64,000 nt of DNA from Acanthaster planci (Eukaryota > Echinodermata > Asteroidea > Valvatida > Acanthasteridae), in assembly GCF_001949145.1 (NCBI RefSeq), contig NW_019091593.1, positions 284,101-348,100 of the forward strand, given 5' to 3'. The notes under the pieces are model-generated. The model was not told the DNA's origin. It ran no database searches and worked only from the letters and a program-made list of their open reading frames with translations. Positions 25,201 to 34,600 of this stretch are shown one piece after another (position 1 is the stretch's first letter; each line of letters starts with the position of its first letter). The translations under genes were made by a program, and so were the position numbers.

Positions 25201-26204
25201 TGTCAAGGTTAGGTTTACGCCCGCCCGCATTGTCGTCAACGCCAACCACACCATGCTGTGGGACGCCAAGAGCACCCTCCGCCTCGGGGAGGTCGGGGTC
25301 AAAGTGGACCGGCGAGCGGCCACTGTCTCGCTCAGGAAGGACGTGGAGTTCACGGTCGCGCGGTACACGGCCAATCGGGACAGGCCCGGCTTCCTGGGCT
25401 TCTACCTGAACGGCGGGGCGGAACTGTCGACCGGCGCAAAAGGACTCATTGGTAAATACACCGCCAATGACATTAATGTACTCTCAGTGCCATTAACTTA
25501 TTACTGGTGTGGTCAGGTAAAGATCAGTAGAGTTGCTTTGCCGCTGAGTGGATGGAACTCAAACTTGGATCATCTCATTTGAGCAGGGATGTGGTTCTAC
25601 AGACTTTCTTTCGGTAATAAAATCATGACTCTATCAGAGTTAAAGATATTTGATCTCGGAACTCTAAAGAGACCTGCGGATTTATGCATTTTCACAGATT
25701 GCAAGAAGCCTTAGATAGGGGAAAACTTCCAGTGCATGGACTAAATAAACCATACGGCACTCGTACCAGGCGGGACGTGAACCAGAGTGACAAATGAGGA
25801 CAGCAAAATGCCCCAGAGGCCGAACTGGGTGTGACGTTGAATATCCTGACTCCCTCTGAAATAGTTACATTATTATAGTCTCAGAATCGTCACAAAACTC
25901 TCCGTATTTTCCTCCTTTATGACCCTTTGCAGTTTAATAAGTCGTTGCTTACTTTTTTATATCTCCAGGTCAGTTCCGACGAAGTGACTCGCAAATTTCC
26001 ATAACCCACAACCGACCCGTCAGTGCTGACTCTCAGTCTTGCAGCGGGCAGGCAGAGCCAGCAACTGGAGGGCAGCCGGTCTTCAGTGAAGCCGGGAAGA
26101 AGAAGGTGCATTGTTGGGTAGCCGCGCAGATTGAAGCCGAGGAGGGCTTCATCGAAGGCCAGTACGGCCAGTATCTGACGTCGGATGTGTTTGGGGCGTT
26201 TTAG
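986..26204 (+). CDS. ITIH-like gene A: triple VIT-vWA secreted heavy-chain protein (31 exons)
   Basis: Inter-alpha-trypsin inhibitor heavy-chain family protein, expected to be secreted and to act in extracellular or hyaluronan matrix. Translated exons give a signal peptide, an RVKR propeptide site, three VIT+vWA+post-vWA modules (about residues 61-692, 693-1312 and 1313-1926) and an ITIH C-terminal domain ending in TAG at 26202-26204. Total about 2,160 residues, against roughly 900 for a one-module ITIH. Splice phases agree at every junction except exon 4, where an N (5448) disturbs the frame. One intron (after exon 17) uses a GC donor. The DPH motif used for chondroitin-sulfate linkage in vertebrate family members is absent. 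Gene B downstream is its tandem paralogue. Exon coordinates are given in the module entries. Family assignment is firm; function is inferred from family. Confidence 0.9.
3500..3661 (-). mobile_element. tRNA-derived SINE-like element
   Basis: On the minus strand a box-A-like stretch (GTGGTGTTATGGTGCACTGC, near 3631-3655) is followed about 45 nt later by a box-B-like AATTTGAATCC (near 3580). This spacing and wording are typical of the tRNA-like head of invertebrate SINEs. Degenerate, in gene A intron 1. Borders approximate. Confidence 0.45.
4482..6625 (+). CDS. Gene A module 1 VIT domain (exons 3-6)
   Basis: Exons 4482-4642, 5439-5538, 5791-5929 and 6320-6625. Exon 3 opens the VIT domain (KIAVRFASTTITSR ... 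FIANFSL). Exon 4 gives YYGRVRDKCDGE and ends GRITAL. Exon 5 gives DPNRNTFMVSVSV and the NYQELLERVQGWY segment, the counterpart of the vertebrate YQELL motif. Exon 6 carries VRDFSIKAHITEPQGI, a Gly/Ser-rich loop, and the NGDFIIRYDI strand leading into the vWA domain. Exon 4 has an N at 5448. Compared with gene B, 12 nt there are represented by 4, so the reading frame is out by one nucleotide between EV and YYG. If the N stands for 9 missing bases the frame is restored. This looks like an assembly gap rather than a pseudogene. Confidence 0.85.
6835..10467 (+). CDS. Gene A module 1 vWA domain and post-vWA region (exons 7-11)
   Basis: Exons 6835-7029, 8066-8159, 8612-8926, 9133-9368 and 10126-10467, all phase-consistent. 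Exon 7 holds the MIDAS motif as DVSAS (after VAFVI). Exon 9 begins GTNLNDAM (loop-2 Thr) and includes VLTDGVPS (loop-3 Asp) and a Cys pair (GVCILF, GRCSVV). The domain continues through GVYDEVATPLL (exon 10). Exon 11 is the helical post-vWA segment (RTAAFITLAQLFNQYT, EKYNLLTPLMSMTFV), then a Gly/Thr/Pro-rich linker with one Cys (GGRICTY). The splits between exons 7/8 and between 9/10 are absent from modules 2 and 3. A minisatellite abuts the exon 8 acceptor. Confidence 0.88.
7894..8055 (+). repeat. Minisatellite, about four copies of a ~40-bp unit
   Basis: Units start with TCTGGCAGAG at 7894, 7932, 7976 and 8016 and contain TGTCTATTGCC and AGTGATTTGA. The array stops about 10 bp before the exon 8 acceptor of gene A (exon starts 8066), so it supplies the branch-point and polypyrimidine region of that intron. 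Confidence 0.85.
10883..14163 (+). CDS. Gene A module 2 VIT domain (exons 12-16)
   Basis: Exons 10883-11052, 11399-11506, 11858-11999, 12648-12758 and 14020-14163. Exon 12 (INSFITDRYARTTLNGAVTNRA ... FISGFSL) is almost identical in nucleotide sequence to exon 12 of gene B. Exon 13 gives TIDGRTYTGRVGDIR. Exon 14 gives DSTKDTFTMQVLGVAP and YDELLERRRGLF. Exon 15 gives VDDFQVDIYVTEPQGIGD. Exon 16 gives RRSSDYRAHMRYAP and GDVVLEYDVIH. Exons 14 and 15 are a single exon in gene B. The intron between them in gene A contains a perfect 19-bp hairpin (12401-12446), and the next intron contains a dense inverted-repeat block. Confidence 0.88.
12401..12446 (+). repeat. Perfect 19-bp inverted repeat with 8-nt loop
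   Basis: Left arm 12401-12419 (TTGTGCATGCCAAACAATG), loop GCTACATG (12420-12427), right arm 12428-12446 the exact reverse complement. It lies in gene A intron 14, the intron that gene B does not have. Confidence 0.85.
13001..13053 (+). repeat. Perfect 24-bp inverted repeat with 5-nt loop
   Basis: Arms 13001-13024 and 13030-13053 are exact reverse complements (core GAACTCACTCT / AGAGTGAGTTC) around TTTTG. It opens the AGAGTG-rich repeat block in gene A intron 15. Confidence 0.9.
13226..13537 (+). repeat. Tandem duplication of a 162-bp AGAGTG-rich unit
   Basis: GAGTGATTTTCATC starts at 13226 and again at 13388. Both copies continue with TTCTGTTGGGGTAGTTTTCAC, TATGTATGAGGGAC, GAGAGTGAGTTTTTCATTC and GAGGACCTTCCCG, with few differences. 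Each copy contains a CACTCTTTT..AGAGTG mini-hairpin. Confidence 0.85.
14872..16057 (+). CDS. Gene A module 2 vWA domain (exons 17-18)
   Basis: Exons 14872-15160 and 15510-16057. Exon 17 begins VQDGYFVHFFSP, carries the MIDAS motif DISTS, and runs through FSDGVQYWRR without the intron that splits this point in module 1. Exon 18 begins ETNLAEAI (loop-2 Thr), then VLSDGQPTIG (loop-3 Asp), HALFCLGFGRNVSFD, and FYFEVSRPVIFNVEM, ending HDIR. The intron between them starts GCAAGT instead of GT (15161-15166) after GGAG and ends ATAG. Gene B has ordinary GGAG|GTAAAT at this point. Phase 1 is conserved, which supports a genuine GC-AG intron. A +1 G-to-C change at a formerly GT site is the simplest origin. 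Confidence 0.9.
16543..17928 (+). CDS. Gene A module 2 post-vWA helical region and linker (exons 19-21)
   Basis: Exons 16543-16703, 17282-17418 and 17879-17928. Exon 19 encodes ITAPELRSENTVPDVVQ and then RIWAMKTFQDLINQFA, the ITIH helical segment that follows the vWA domain (vertebrate form R-x-W-A-Y-x-T-I). Exon 20 gives RYNFVTPLTPM, the conserved strand ending this region, then a Pro-rich linker and MDILRSLLEDLPG. Exon 21 (50 nt, VKPLVTGDP ... ATESS) is a short linker to module 3. The same three-way split occurs in gene B, while modules 1 and 3 carry this region on one exon. The intron between exons 20 and 21 contains a MITE-like element. Confidence 0.85.
17562..17748. mobile_element. MITE-like element with imperfect terminal inverted repeats
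   Basis: Left end AAGGCCGGTTCATGCTTG; right end, read in reverse, AAGGTCGGTTCGTACTAC. About 187 bp, no coding capacity, in gene A intron 20. Superfamily not determined. Confidence 0.55.
18300..20814 (+). CDS. Gene A module 3 VIT domain (exons 22-25)
   Basis: Exons 18300-18460, 18958-19068, 19709-19847 and 20554-20814. Exon 22 (161 nt, the same length as exon 3 and as exons 12 and 21 of gene B) encodes SLTINSQIVLRFATTTVSST ... FITDFTL. Exon 23 gives VVDGKTFHGVTDQKSR with an N-V-T glycosylation site that is also present in gene B. Exon 24 gives DPESKVFLVSVKV and FSLTYQMLLPRRRGMF. Exon 25 gives VDDLRVDVNIIEPQGV and GDFTVEYDVIHNND. The exon 24 donor (CAG|GTGCTC) is weak but lines up with the good donor of the paralogue. 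Confidence 0.88.
21533..21715. repeat. Interspersed repeat, copy 1
   Basis: Begins CCTCGAGCAGAAGCACCCC and ends near CTTCTCTTGGTTCAGC. The same start and end, with a diverged middle, recur at 55138-55345. The two copies confirm it is a dispersed family. In gene A intron 25, about 130 bp before exon 26. Class unknown. Confidence 0.6.
21843..23704 (+). CDS. Gene A module 3 vWA domain and post-vWA region (exons 26-28)
   Basis: Exons 21843-22131, 22597-23138 and 23365-23704. Exon 26 (VLNDYFVQFFSP) carries the MIDAS motif DISSS. Exon 27 begins ATNLNDAI (loop-2 Thr), then VLTDGEPTFG (loop-3 Asp), SLFCIAFGEDADF, FYDEVATPLLYD, and an N-G-S sequon in NYFNGSE. Exon 28 encodes the helical region (DLIERIWAYVMIESLERRR, DTSLRYAFLNPYTRMTV), the closest of the three modules to the vertebrate R-x-WAY form, then a Gly-rich stretch. 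The middle of exon 26 is nearly identical to exon 25 of gene B, with differences mostly at silent positions. That pattern suggests gene conversion. Confidence 0.9.
24068..26204 (+). CDS. Gene A ITIH C-terminal domain (exons 29-31), DPH motif lost
   Basis: Exons 24068-24163, 25074-25451 and 25969-26204 (stop TAG). Exon 29 reads GGTGSFRVHV then SLCFDINGGAGDVISLV. Gene B has DGDPHFVINLPKSN at the equivalent place, so the Asp-Pro-His of the vertebrate cleavage/ester-linkage site is replaced here and about five residues are missing. Exon 30 gives GVYINGKLI, TYIGEIGAVF and an N-H-T sequon (NANHTM). Exon 31 gives HCWVAAQIEAEEGFIEG and YLTSDVF, matching the conserved C-W and D-G-x-x-x-x-Y terminal motif of ITIH proteins. 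The domain is otherwise intact. It may not be released by the DPH mechanism. Confidence 0.87.
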
Positions 26205-28477
26205 GCCCTCGACGCATTTGTGCACACAATAATTAATTTTCCTAAAGTTGGGCTTCTTCTCTCCAATTTTATCTCCACCAGTCTTTTGAGCAAGAATTAA
26301 AGGACTTGAATCATGACAGTATAGAGCCAGAGACGTAAGACAAAATAGTCAAGGTTTGAAGAAAAAAGTGCCAGAAACTGCAGACAATTATACGCCAGTG
26401 TAAAATATATACCTTGGCCTTTTGCCATGAAACGCAGGAAGGGTGTATGTTTTCCACTAATAGCTACATGTACATGTTTTGTCGAACAAAGCTGTCCTAC
26501 ATTATTAAGAGCCAACATGCAGTAGACCAGAAGTAACTTTTAAAATGCCGTTCAATCAAAATTCTGTTGACTGCAGATTGAAAGGAGAATTGCAGATCAA
26601 CCACAACTATTCTTGTTTCAGTCTAGTTTGGGGATACTCAAGTGACAACAAAACTTTCGTAGCCCACATGGGATATACTGAAATAACTGGCCCTGTTTAT
26701 AATGCATTTAGTGTCAACGTCACATTTCTTTTGCCAGTTTAGCCGGAATGAAACAACATAGACTAGTCTGATGACCAGAATTGGAAGCCACCAACTATGT
26801 GGAGGCTCAACGCTCATGGTCAGGTCGTACGCGCGCGTTACTTGCCTCTTTGACCAACTGGTTGCAGTGATTTGCCAAATGCGCACGCGCCACAAGTTAA
26901 TCCACCGTAGTGATGGCGTCCCCTTAGATCAGTCTAGGGCATTCGGCAAAAATTGACCAGCGGTTGACAAAATAGTCTCCACTCGAACCTGCCCCTATAT
27001 GTGACATAACCACGATTTGCGCCAGGCATTTTTAATGTAATACATCGTCTTGATGTGTTCCCTGTGGTGTGTTTTTATTTCCTGTCATTCCAAATTTTAG
27101 ATGGTGTTTTCGTTTATACCATACATGTATTACAAGTCAGTATGTCGTTTTGTATGCCTAACTAAAGCAAGTTCTACCAGCGTTAGGTTGATATTTCGAG
27201 TTAAAGATTTTTTTGGCTTCATTTCTCTAGTGGTGAAGTGCCTTTTATTGGACTACATTCAGTTATCATTTCATGGATTTTTATCGTTCTGTGTTCAACT
27301 TTGCACAAAGCAGAGTTTCCTTAAAAATTGATGAATGGAATGCATCATGCATTTTATCACAGCGACAATAAAGCCTAGAGACCTCTGCCAGCCAGATACA
27401 TGTAACAAGAATTAAAGAAGTCTCACCTTTTAGTACGGAATGAGAATACAGAAATGAATCGCTTGTTGTGAAATTATTGTTCACTGGCGTACTTTTTTAT
27501 TTCCAAAACTCCAACCATTTTTTTTGGAGTTCAGCGGTGGTTCAGAGCAGTCCATGTGGAAAATAGAGTTCTTGGCAATAGAGCGTTTCTAACTATTGAC
27601 ACAACTCTGGGAAACTTTTCAAAGAAACCACATAGGGGAGAGTCGTCAGCTTACTTTGTTCGTTAATACGGTAACAACTTGAATACCTTGACAAAGAGAA
27701 TCATTTCAGTTTTCTGAAATGATCTGTTGACACCACCGGGTCACGGTTACACTTGACTGGTGATTGATGAGATTTCACCTGCGGTCACAGCGCGGGAAAA
27801 CAAAAAGCCCACCCCACATCTAAAGCCACAAAGACACTCCTCTGGGGGACCAGCGAAGGCTGAACAATGGTCTCGCGGCTGAACCTGTTGTTGGCCATTC
27901 ATTTTCCCTACATGGTTGGCCGACTACCGGGTATTTCAGGTGTTAGGTGGACAATCAATTAATGGCAGTTGCTCCCTCTACATTCAACTGCGCAAGCACT
28001 CATTTCTGATTCAGAAACAATGAAGTAGTTTGAACGCTAACAGCATCAGCGGCAGAACTTTTATTGTTCTATTTTGTATCATAAAATAAAACCTGGTCGC
28101 CGATTCCATAAAAGAGTTCTTCAGCGGCAGCAGAAACTCCAGAGGGAGTGAAAACGCTTCCTGCAAAAGCCATTTTCACTTGAATTGGTCTTTGATGACA
28201 CGCCGTTTCGTGCATTATGCACTTCGTGAAATGTAGCATTTTTGAGGTGTGAAATTGTCAAGACCTGTCATACCCGTGCAGAAATTGCACATTCTTTTAG
28301 CAGTAATCCATGAGGTCAGGAAGGGGACGGAATTACTTTATCGTCGCCCTCGTCGGCCGCTGTGACATATCGCGGATCCTGCCCAGCGAACGAGAAGGCG
28401 CTTATAACGCATTCAGATACTGTCTTGTTTGGCTTAAGAAGCTTAATCCCCATACGGTGAGTGGAGTCTTGCGTGTG
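26205..28477. other. Intergenic spacer between genes A and B
   Basis: About 2.3 kb separates the gene A stop from the gene B TATA-like box. No coding exon, RNA gene or clear transposon was recognised. It contains the candidate poly(A) signals of gene A at 26296 and 27367. Confidence 0.5.
26296..26301 (+). terminator. Candidate poly(A) signal of gene A (ATTAAA)
   Basis: ATTAAA begins 92 bp after the gene A stop codon. It is the nearest common variant signal. A canonical AATAAA occurs only much later (27367-27372), which would imply a 3' UTR over 1.1 kb. Which one is used cannot be told from sequence. Confidence 0.35.
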
Positions 28478-28483
28478 TATAAA
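28478..28483 (+). promoter_or_regulatory. Candidate TATA box of gene B
   Basis: TATAAA lies within GTGTATAAACAG, 239 bp before the chosen ATG at 28717. It would place a transcription start near 28510 and a 5' leader of about 200 nt. No equivalent clear box was seen before gene A. The call rests on the motif and position only. Confidence 0.4.
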
Positions 28484-28716
28484 CAGTGCACGCATGACAG
28501 GATTCAGTAACCCAGCTTAGGTTATTCTTCACTGTGAATGGACCGAGTCACAAGTACCGTAGAGCATTGACGTTTTGCTGCATCTCGATTACTGTGCCCC
28601 CCCATCGCTATACTGTAAAGAAACAGACAAAACGATCGTCTTCGCACACTTCCTTGGAGCGGTTTCACCTACAGTTCTTTGCCATCTTGATCGAGCCAGG
28701 ACTGGGGGCCGTTAAG

Positions 28717-31686
28717 ATGAGACGACTCGAGGATGCATCTGCCTTTGGAATAGTGGGAGTGTTCCTCCTCGTCCTAGCGCACGCAGTCCAGTTTGGTCTG
28801 TCTGCACCGTCGGGTAATAAGGAATGGACGGTCACTGCTAACCAGCACTCCAAGAAGTATCAGGTTGGTTGATGTCCATAGTTCCTATACAGTCCTTGTA
28901 GCGGTAACAAATTTCAAGGTCTTTCGACAGTGGACACAATGGATACACGTTGGGGAGGGATATGGATGGGAAAGGGTAGTAAGGCAACAGTATAACGTGG
29001 CCTATTTTCTTGTGAAGATATGCAGACGCACAGAGTTAGGTTGTTCATGTAAATTTCATAATTAAGCCATACCACGGACGAACTGAGGAATAGGCCCCAC
29101 CAACACCTGCCTGTCTCAAAGACACTTGTCAAGCGAACCAGTCTGTATTCTTCGAAACCGTTGTCGTCCGTTCCGTAAAATGGTAAAATTAACATACGAC
29201 AATATAAATGAAAATAAAAAATCGCGTCTATGCAAGCATTTGAAGTCTTGTTTAACCATCAAGAGTTGTTGTGTAGTGACCGAAGATCTTCACAGAAAAA
29301 CAGGAAGGGTCTGTTGTCAGACCAATTTTCCTTCCATCTTTTGAAGAAGGGATCGATTGAGGTTTAATCTTCTCTCTCAAAAATCCTGCAAAAGTTTTAG
29401 AAAGTACACAGCGTGGTTATAGAAGATTTAAAATAGCAAACTGTGCATTGTTGCTTAATGATGAGCCTGTACCACATTTCAATTCGCGGCACAAGGTTCC
29501 CTTTGGCACTTTCAGACGAAGGGACAGTTGCCTTCCATCGCATAGAGTAGGCCTATATATACACAGTGGGGATTGTCATTTAGTGTCTAGCAATAACACG
29601 TTTGCATCAAGGGGACAAAATGCCCCTGGAGTTTGACCAATGGGCGAGCAATACAGTATAAAACCTCGTGTATGGAATCAGATTAAGAAAATACTTTTGG
29701 AATATATGGACATTTGTGCTCGCAACTTAGTCACAAGAAGTTTAAGTTCTTTTACACGAATATCAGACAAGGGGTTTGTACATTGTCGAGCACTTGCACC
29801 TTCGGCATTTATAAATGTGTAAAAAATGGATGTACAGTGCACTGATTCTAACAGCTTATTGTTGCCATTCATTGCCAAAATATCAGTTTTAATGTTAGGA
29901 ATGAAATAAGGATGACTTCTGTGACCTTCAGAAATATCGTACTGAATTTGCAAACTGGTAGAAGAAATATATTGGAATGTAAAAAAAAACCACCCGTTTT
30001 GCTATAGACATTAGAACTCCCGTAAGATAATACGACTGAACTTCAGATTAAGTTACAAATCTCTAGAAAGACTGGTCTGCAAATCATGAGAGCATGCTCT
30101 GAGTTTGATTAACGACTTAAACGAAATCTGTAAGTGTAAGAATTTCAACAGGGCCTCATGTTGGCTTTTGTGACAACGACAACATTATCTACGGGGTTGA
30201 ACACGGGGAGAAATCAGAAATGCTTTGTGGATGCGATAAAGGCCCTGAATTACATGTAAAGCGCCCCGGGATGTTTGTTCAGTTTATGTTCCCGTGAGTC
30301 ACACGACAACTGCACAAAGACCATTAGTCCTTTATGGATGACTCGTGTGCAGTGTGACTGAGTGGCCATGACTAGATTATACCCCCTACCACTCCTTCAG
30401 ATTCTAAGAACTTTAAAGTTGTGGGCTAGTCTATGCATGTAAAGTTCTATTATCAGAGATGGCGAATGGACTTCCGGGCGTATTTGCGGAATCGAACAGT
30501 GGTTTTTTTTGTTGTTTTTTTTGCATAAATATTGACAGAGCAAATATTTAAAAAGCAACCTTTACCGCACCAAGATTTTTTTAAACGTGTGCCCAACGGC
30601 AGTATTGCATGTATTTTCAACCCAGCTGAGTGGAGCAAGTTTCAATGCCTGATGCCGTACGGTATCAAACCTTCTTTTGTTTTGCAAATGGGAAAACCAA
30701 GCCTTATAAACTTCACGGCGCATTCCACCGCGTTATTATCATCAAGATCAACGAAATACCGGGCTTTAGTAAAATCAGTGTCATGGTGACTGGTTGAATG
30801 GCCGGGGATTATGAAAGTTTGGCCTTGGTGAATAAATTACTTTGTCACTCTGTCGAACGAAAGGGGGGGTGCCATTCTTGCTGACATCTACATCAATCAC
30901 AATTCATTGTCAGCTTCTGACACTTGACTGAGTGGTTTGGCGTATGTAGTGTACAATGTACATGTACATGCGGCATTATGCGTTTATGCCATTATGGGTG
31001 CCACAGTTACCATGCAAGCGGGGCAAACATTTTGTCATTTCAAGGGAATTTTGGACATAGAAACGGTTACCTCGCAGCTGACTGTGATTTCATAAAGCAA
31101 TGGTGTGGTTGACGGGATGCCACACTTTCCAAAATTCTTTTAAATTTTTACCTAAAATAACCGGCCGAAAGGACATTTGGCCTTTATATATTTGTCGCAG
31201 TATTCCGAACCGCTTAATCTGAATTGTTTGCATAGCAATCAGGAAACATCAGTCCCTTTCTCAGATATGAATTCAGTAAGTAGATTTTACGTTCTTAATT
31301 TAAGCTAAGGTAAACTCTTCCAAAATAAAATCATAACATCGATTAATTGAAATCCTTTTGAAGAATGCATGTGCTGGAATCTATTGCTTTGTGAGCTGTT
31401 TGGTTCTTTCCAGAATACCGGTAGCGAACCAAATAATTCTGACACAGCACCCCGTTACGTAAATGATATGCCATTTGTTTTACCAGCTTGCTACATCGTT
31501 GTATACTCTTCCACAGAAATTAACCTTTTTAGGCCACGATAAGTCAATTTGATATTTATATATGAATTTTCTAGTTATTGTAATTATAACCAACTTCATA
31601 CAAATCGAAGGGCTGTAATGTTACTCATGTACACCTGTTGTTTTTGATAGGTGCTGCACTCGATTCGCGAGAGACGGCAGTCCGCG
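28717..31686 (+). CDS. Gene B exons 1-2: signal peptide and propeptide site
   Basis: Exon 1 is 28717-28863 (49 codons). The start is the ATG at 28717 (A at -3), because it directly precedes a hydrophobic core (GIVGVFLLVLAHAV, residues 11-24). An in-frame ATG at 28534 would add 61 residues before the core and is in poor context. The donor, CAG|GTTGGT, is weak. Exon 2 is a 36-nt micro-exon (31651-31686) encoding SIRERRQSA, with the furin-type R-E-R-R. It aligns with the 42-nt exon 2 of gene A. Intron 1 is about 2.8 kb. Both exons are phase 0. Confidence 0.83.
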
Positions 31687-34600
31687 GTAAGATATACATA
31701 AGTGATATTGTGAAGAATAATTTTCAATTCCCAGACTCCATAATCGTCTCAATTAAGCTTCAGTTTCAAATAGCATTATGTTTAGAACTTATTGGTGAAA
31801 AAACTTTGGTAAAATGAATAAACAACACTTGCTAGTGGCTACGCCGTGATTTTGTTTAAACTTTGAAAGGTTTACATAAGAATTATGTTTCTTGGTTAAA
31901 TTCTTGAGGTTTCCTTAGAATTGCAGATTTGCTCGGTAAAGTTTGGCAACAGCGTGCGAGGAGCCAATAACTTTCCAAACATGTGCCACTATCATGCCCT
32001 CACACAAATAATATTCTCTGAAAAGGGAGGAAGAGGGGTCGATGTACAGTTGTTCCAGGTGGAGACCAAGATAGCTGTCCGCTTCGCCAGCACCACCATT
32101 ACCAGCCGTATCAACAACAAGGCTAGCGACTCCCAGCCGTTTGACTTCGTGATGCAGCTGCCGACCCGCGCTTACATCGCCAACTTCTCCATGTAAGATA
32201 GCGGAAAGAATGCAGTGACTCAGGGTAGTCCTAAATCTATTTTTTTGGAAGGGGGAGGGAACTCCAGTCTCAGTTTTTGTTAAGCTGGTGGGTTTATTAA
32301 AGCTGATGAAACTTTGCCAGGGGAGATGTAAATTTCAGTATCTGATTTTTATCACAGTTTGTGATACCTGGCTGCCTGGGCAATAGTGAATTCCAACCGG
32401 CCGGTTTAGTCAGGCAAGCCTGGTCGTCAAGTTAAGGTGTCGACACTAGCATGGAATTGGTCAGAAAGATATTCTTCTGAGTCACGCTTTGTTCAGGTCC
32501 CACCAGACCAAGCCTGTGATTTTCTCAAAAGCCGTGCTTTGGATAATGTTGGCGACCTGCAACAACCAAACAGCAAAAACAATTTGCTTTGACTTCGGAA
32601 ATTTTGGAAGCTTCAAAATGCATGGTTGATTGACGCTTTTTGAGGTAGAAGGTTTTACTCAAATCTTTCCTTTTTAAACGGTACTTTATTTATGGTGCTA
32701 CTCTGAGAAGGAACCACTTTGCTAGATTTTTTTTCCTTGTATTTTTTCTCAGGGAGGTGGACGGTGTGACATTCTACGGCAAAGTTAGAGATCAGTGTGA
32801 AGGAGAGGACGAGAACACGTTTGATGCGTCTGGCAGCCTGTCCACCGGTCGAATAACTGCGCTGTTAGTACCTCGAGTGTTACTTTCGCATATGCTTTAT
32901 TATGATCTTTTTTAGACATTGATACAGGTTTTAAAAACAATAATAAGAATAATAATAATAACAACAACAAACACTTGTTAAGCGCCATCTATCTAGTAAA
33001 CTATTCCAAGGTGCTGTATTATCATTATCCCTGCACACTGGGTTCACATCATCTAAACATTCCAGAAACCATCTCAGCTCCCTGGGGAGTATACAAGCCT
33101 GATGCTGCCATTTCGGCACAAACGACTAAACGTTACCGTGTCTGCCCAATTTTATCGAATTGGCAAACTTATCTTCCGAATCTATGGGACAAAGTAATTT
33201 CTAGTGTTATTTGTAAGCGATGGAGACATTTGAAAGAAAGCCAACGGTAAGTAAACAGATAAAAAGCCGACCATAAACATGAATGGAAACAATGTCAAAA
33301 GACACAGCATGACTTTGAAGACTATTTCCTTCTGATGCAGGGATCCTACCAGAAACACGTTCATAGTGACGATCAACGTGGCATCCGGGGACAGGGTGGG
33401 TGTCGTGGTGAACTACCAGGAACTACTGGAGAGGAGTCAGGGATGGTACACCCAGAAGATAAGCGTGAATCCCCAACAGGTAAGGACGGGTTAGGCATTA
33501 TGAAACTCTGACCGTAGTACTAAACTAGTTGATTCGAAATCGGCGCTTTTTACCTCGTGTGTCATCCCAGGTTTGAAATGCGAAACAGGAGGAAAGTGGA
33601 ATATATACAATATATGACTAATTGAAAAAAACATGCTGCAGACTAAAGGCGCATTTCCATATGAACGTTTTTGGGATGCGTTGCGAACGCGATACGTTTC
33701 ACTTTCACGAACGCAAAAATCGACTCTATCAACTTAACACACATGTGCGATGTGTTCGGCCGTCAAAATTGTCCCAGGCGCGATTTTGGCGGACGCTTGG
33801 CGCAAGTGTTGATGCGCATATGGAAAGGCACCTTAATACTAGCATTTAAATGAACTGTCTTATTTTTAAAGTGACTTTTAGTCGAACGTAATCACTAGTT
33901 CAATCTCCATGCTATACATCATACATGGGAAATGAAGAATGATGGTATGAAAGTAATCCACACTGATAACTTGCACACACAAAAGAGCCTCAATTTGGTT
34001 TAGGAGTTAATATAGATTAATCATTACATTACTCTTGTCTCCTTTGCCTAATTGTGTAACTTAACCCAAATGGGGAATAAATTCAATTTTACAACAGGCC
34101 AACAAAACACTCGCTATATGCACGTGACAAGTTACAACACTGTTATAAAAATATGCAAGTATATAAGTAGTTTAGTAACATTGTGAGACTACCTGCGAAG
34201 AAGACTGCATTCATATGTCGCATGATATTTCGATTACAGACGGTTAGAGATTTCAGCATCAAGGCCTACATCACCGAACCGCAAGGGATCAGTAGATCAG
34301 AAGCCGGCATCATGCAGGTAACTGGAGGGGGCTCGGGCTCTGGCGGAGGACTGGGTACTCTGGCCGGCGCCGACACCACCTACCTCTCGCTGGACGAGTA
34401 CCTCAGCAAGAGCGGCAAGTCGCAGGTCGGCCTGGAGTTCACGCCCAGTAGGCGGGAGCAGCAGAACTTCGCCGGCCAGCCCTCGGGACTAAACGGGGAC
34501 TTCATCCTGAAATACGACGTGAGACACGAATTGGACGTTGGAGACGTGCAGGTAATTTGATTAAAAACAACAACAAAAACTAAAGTTGAACGAAAGTAAA

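Noticed and set aside
986-26204. Three separate adjacent ITIH genes rather than one
   Set aside because: There is only one signal-peptide exon and one C-terminal domain. The exons joining modules keep phase, and gene B repeats the same arrangement.
28534-28716. In-frame upstream ATG extending gene B by 61 residues
   Set aside because: The extension is rich in basic and aromatic residues, places the hydrophobic signal core far from the N terminus, and has a weak start context. The ATG at 28717 directly precedes the core.
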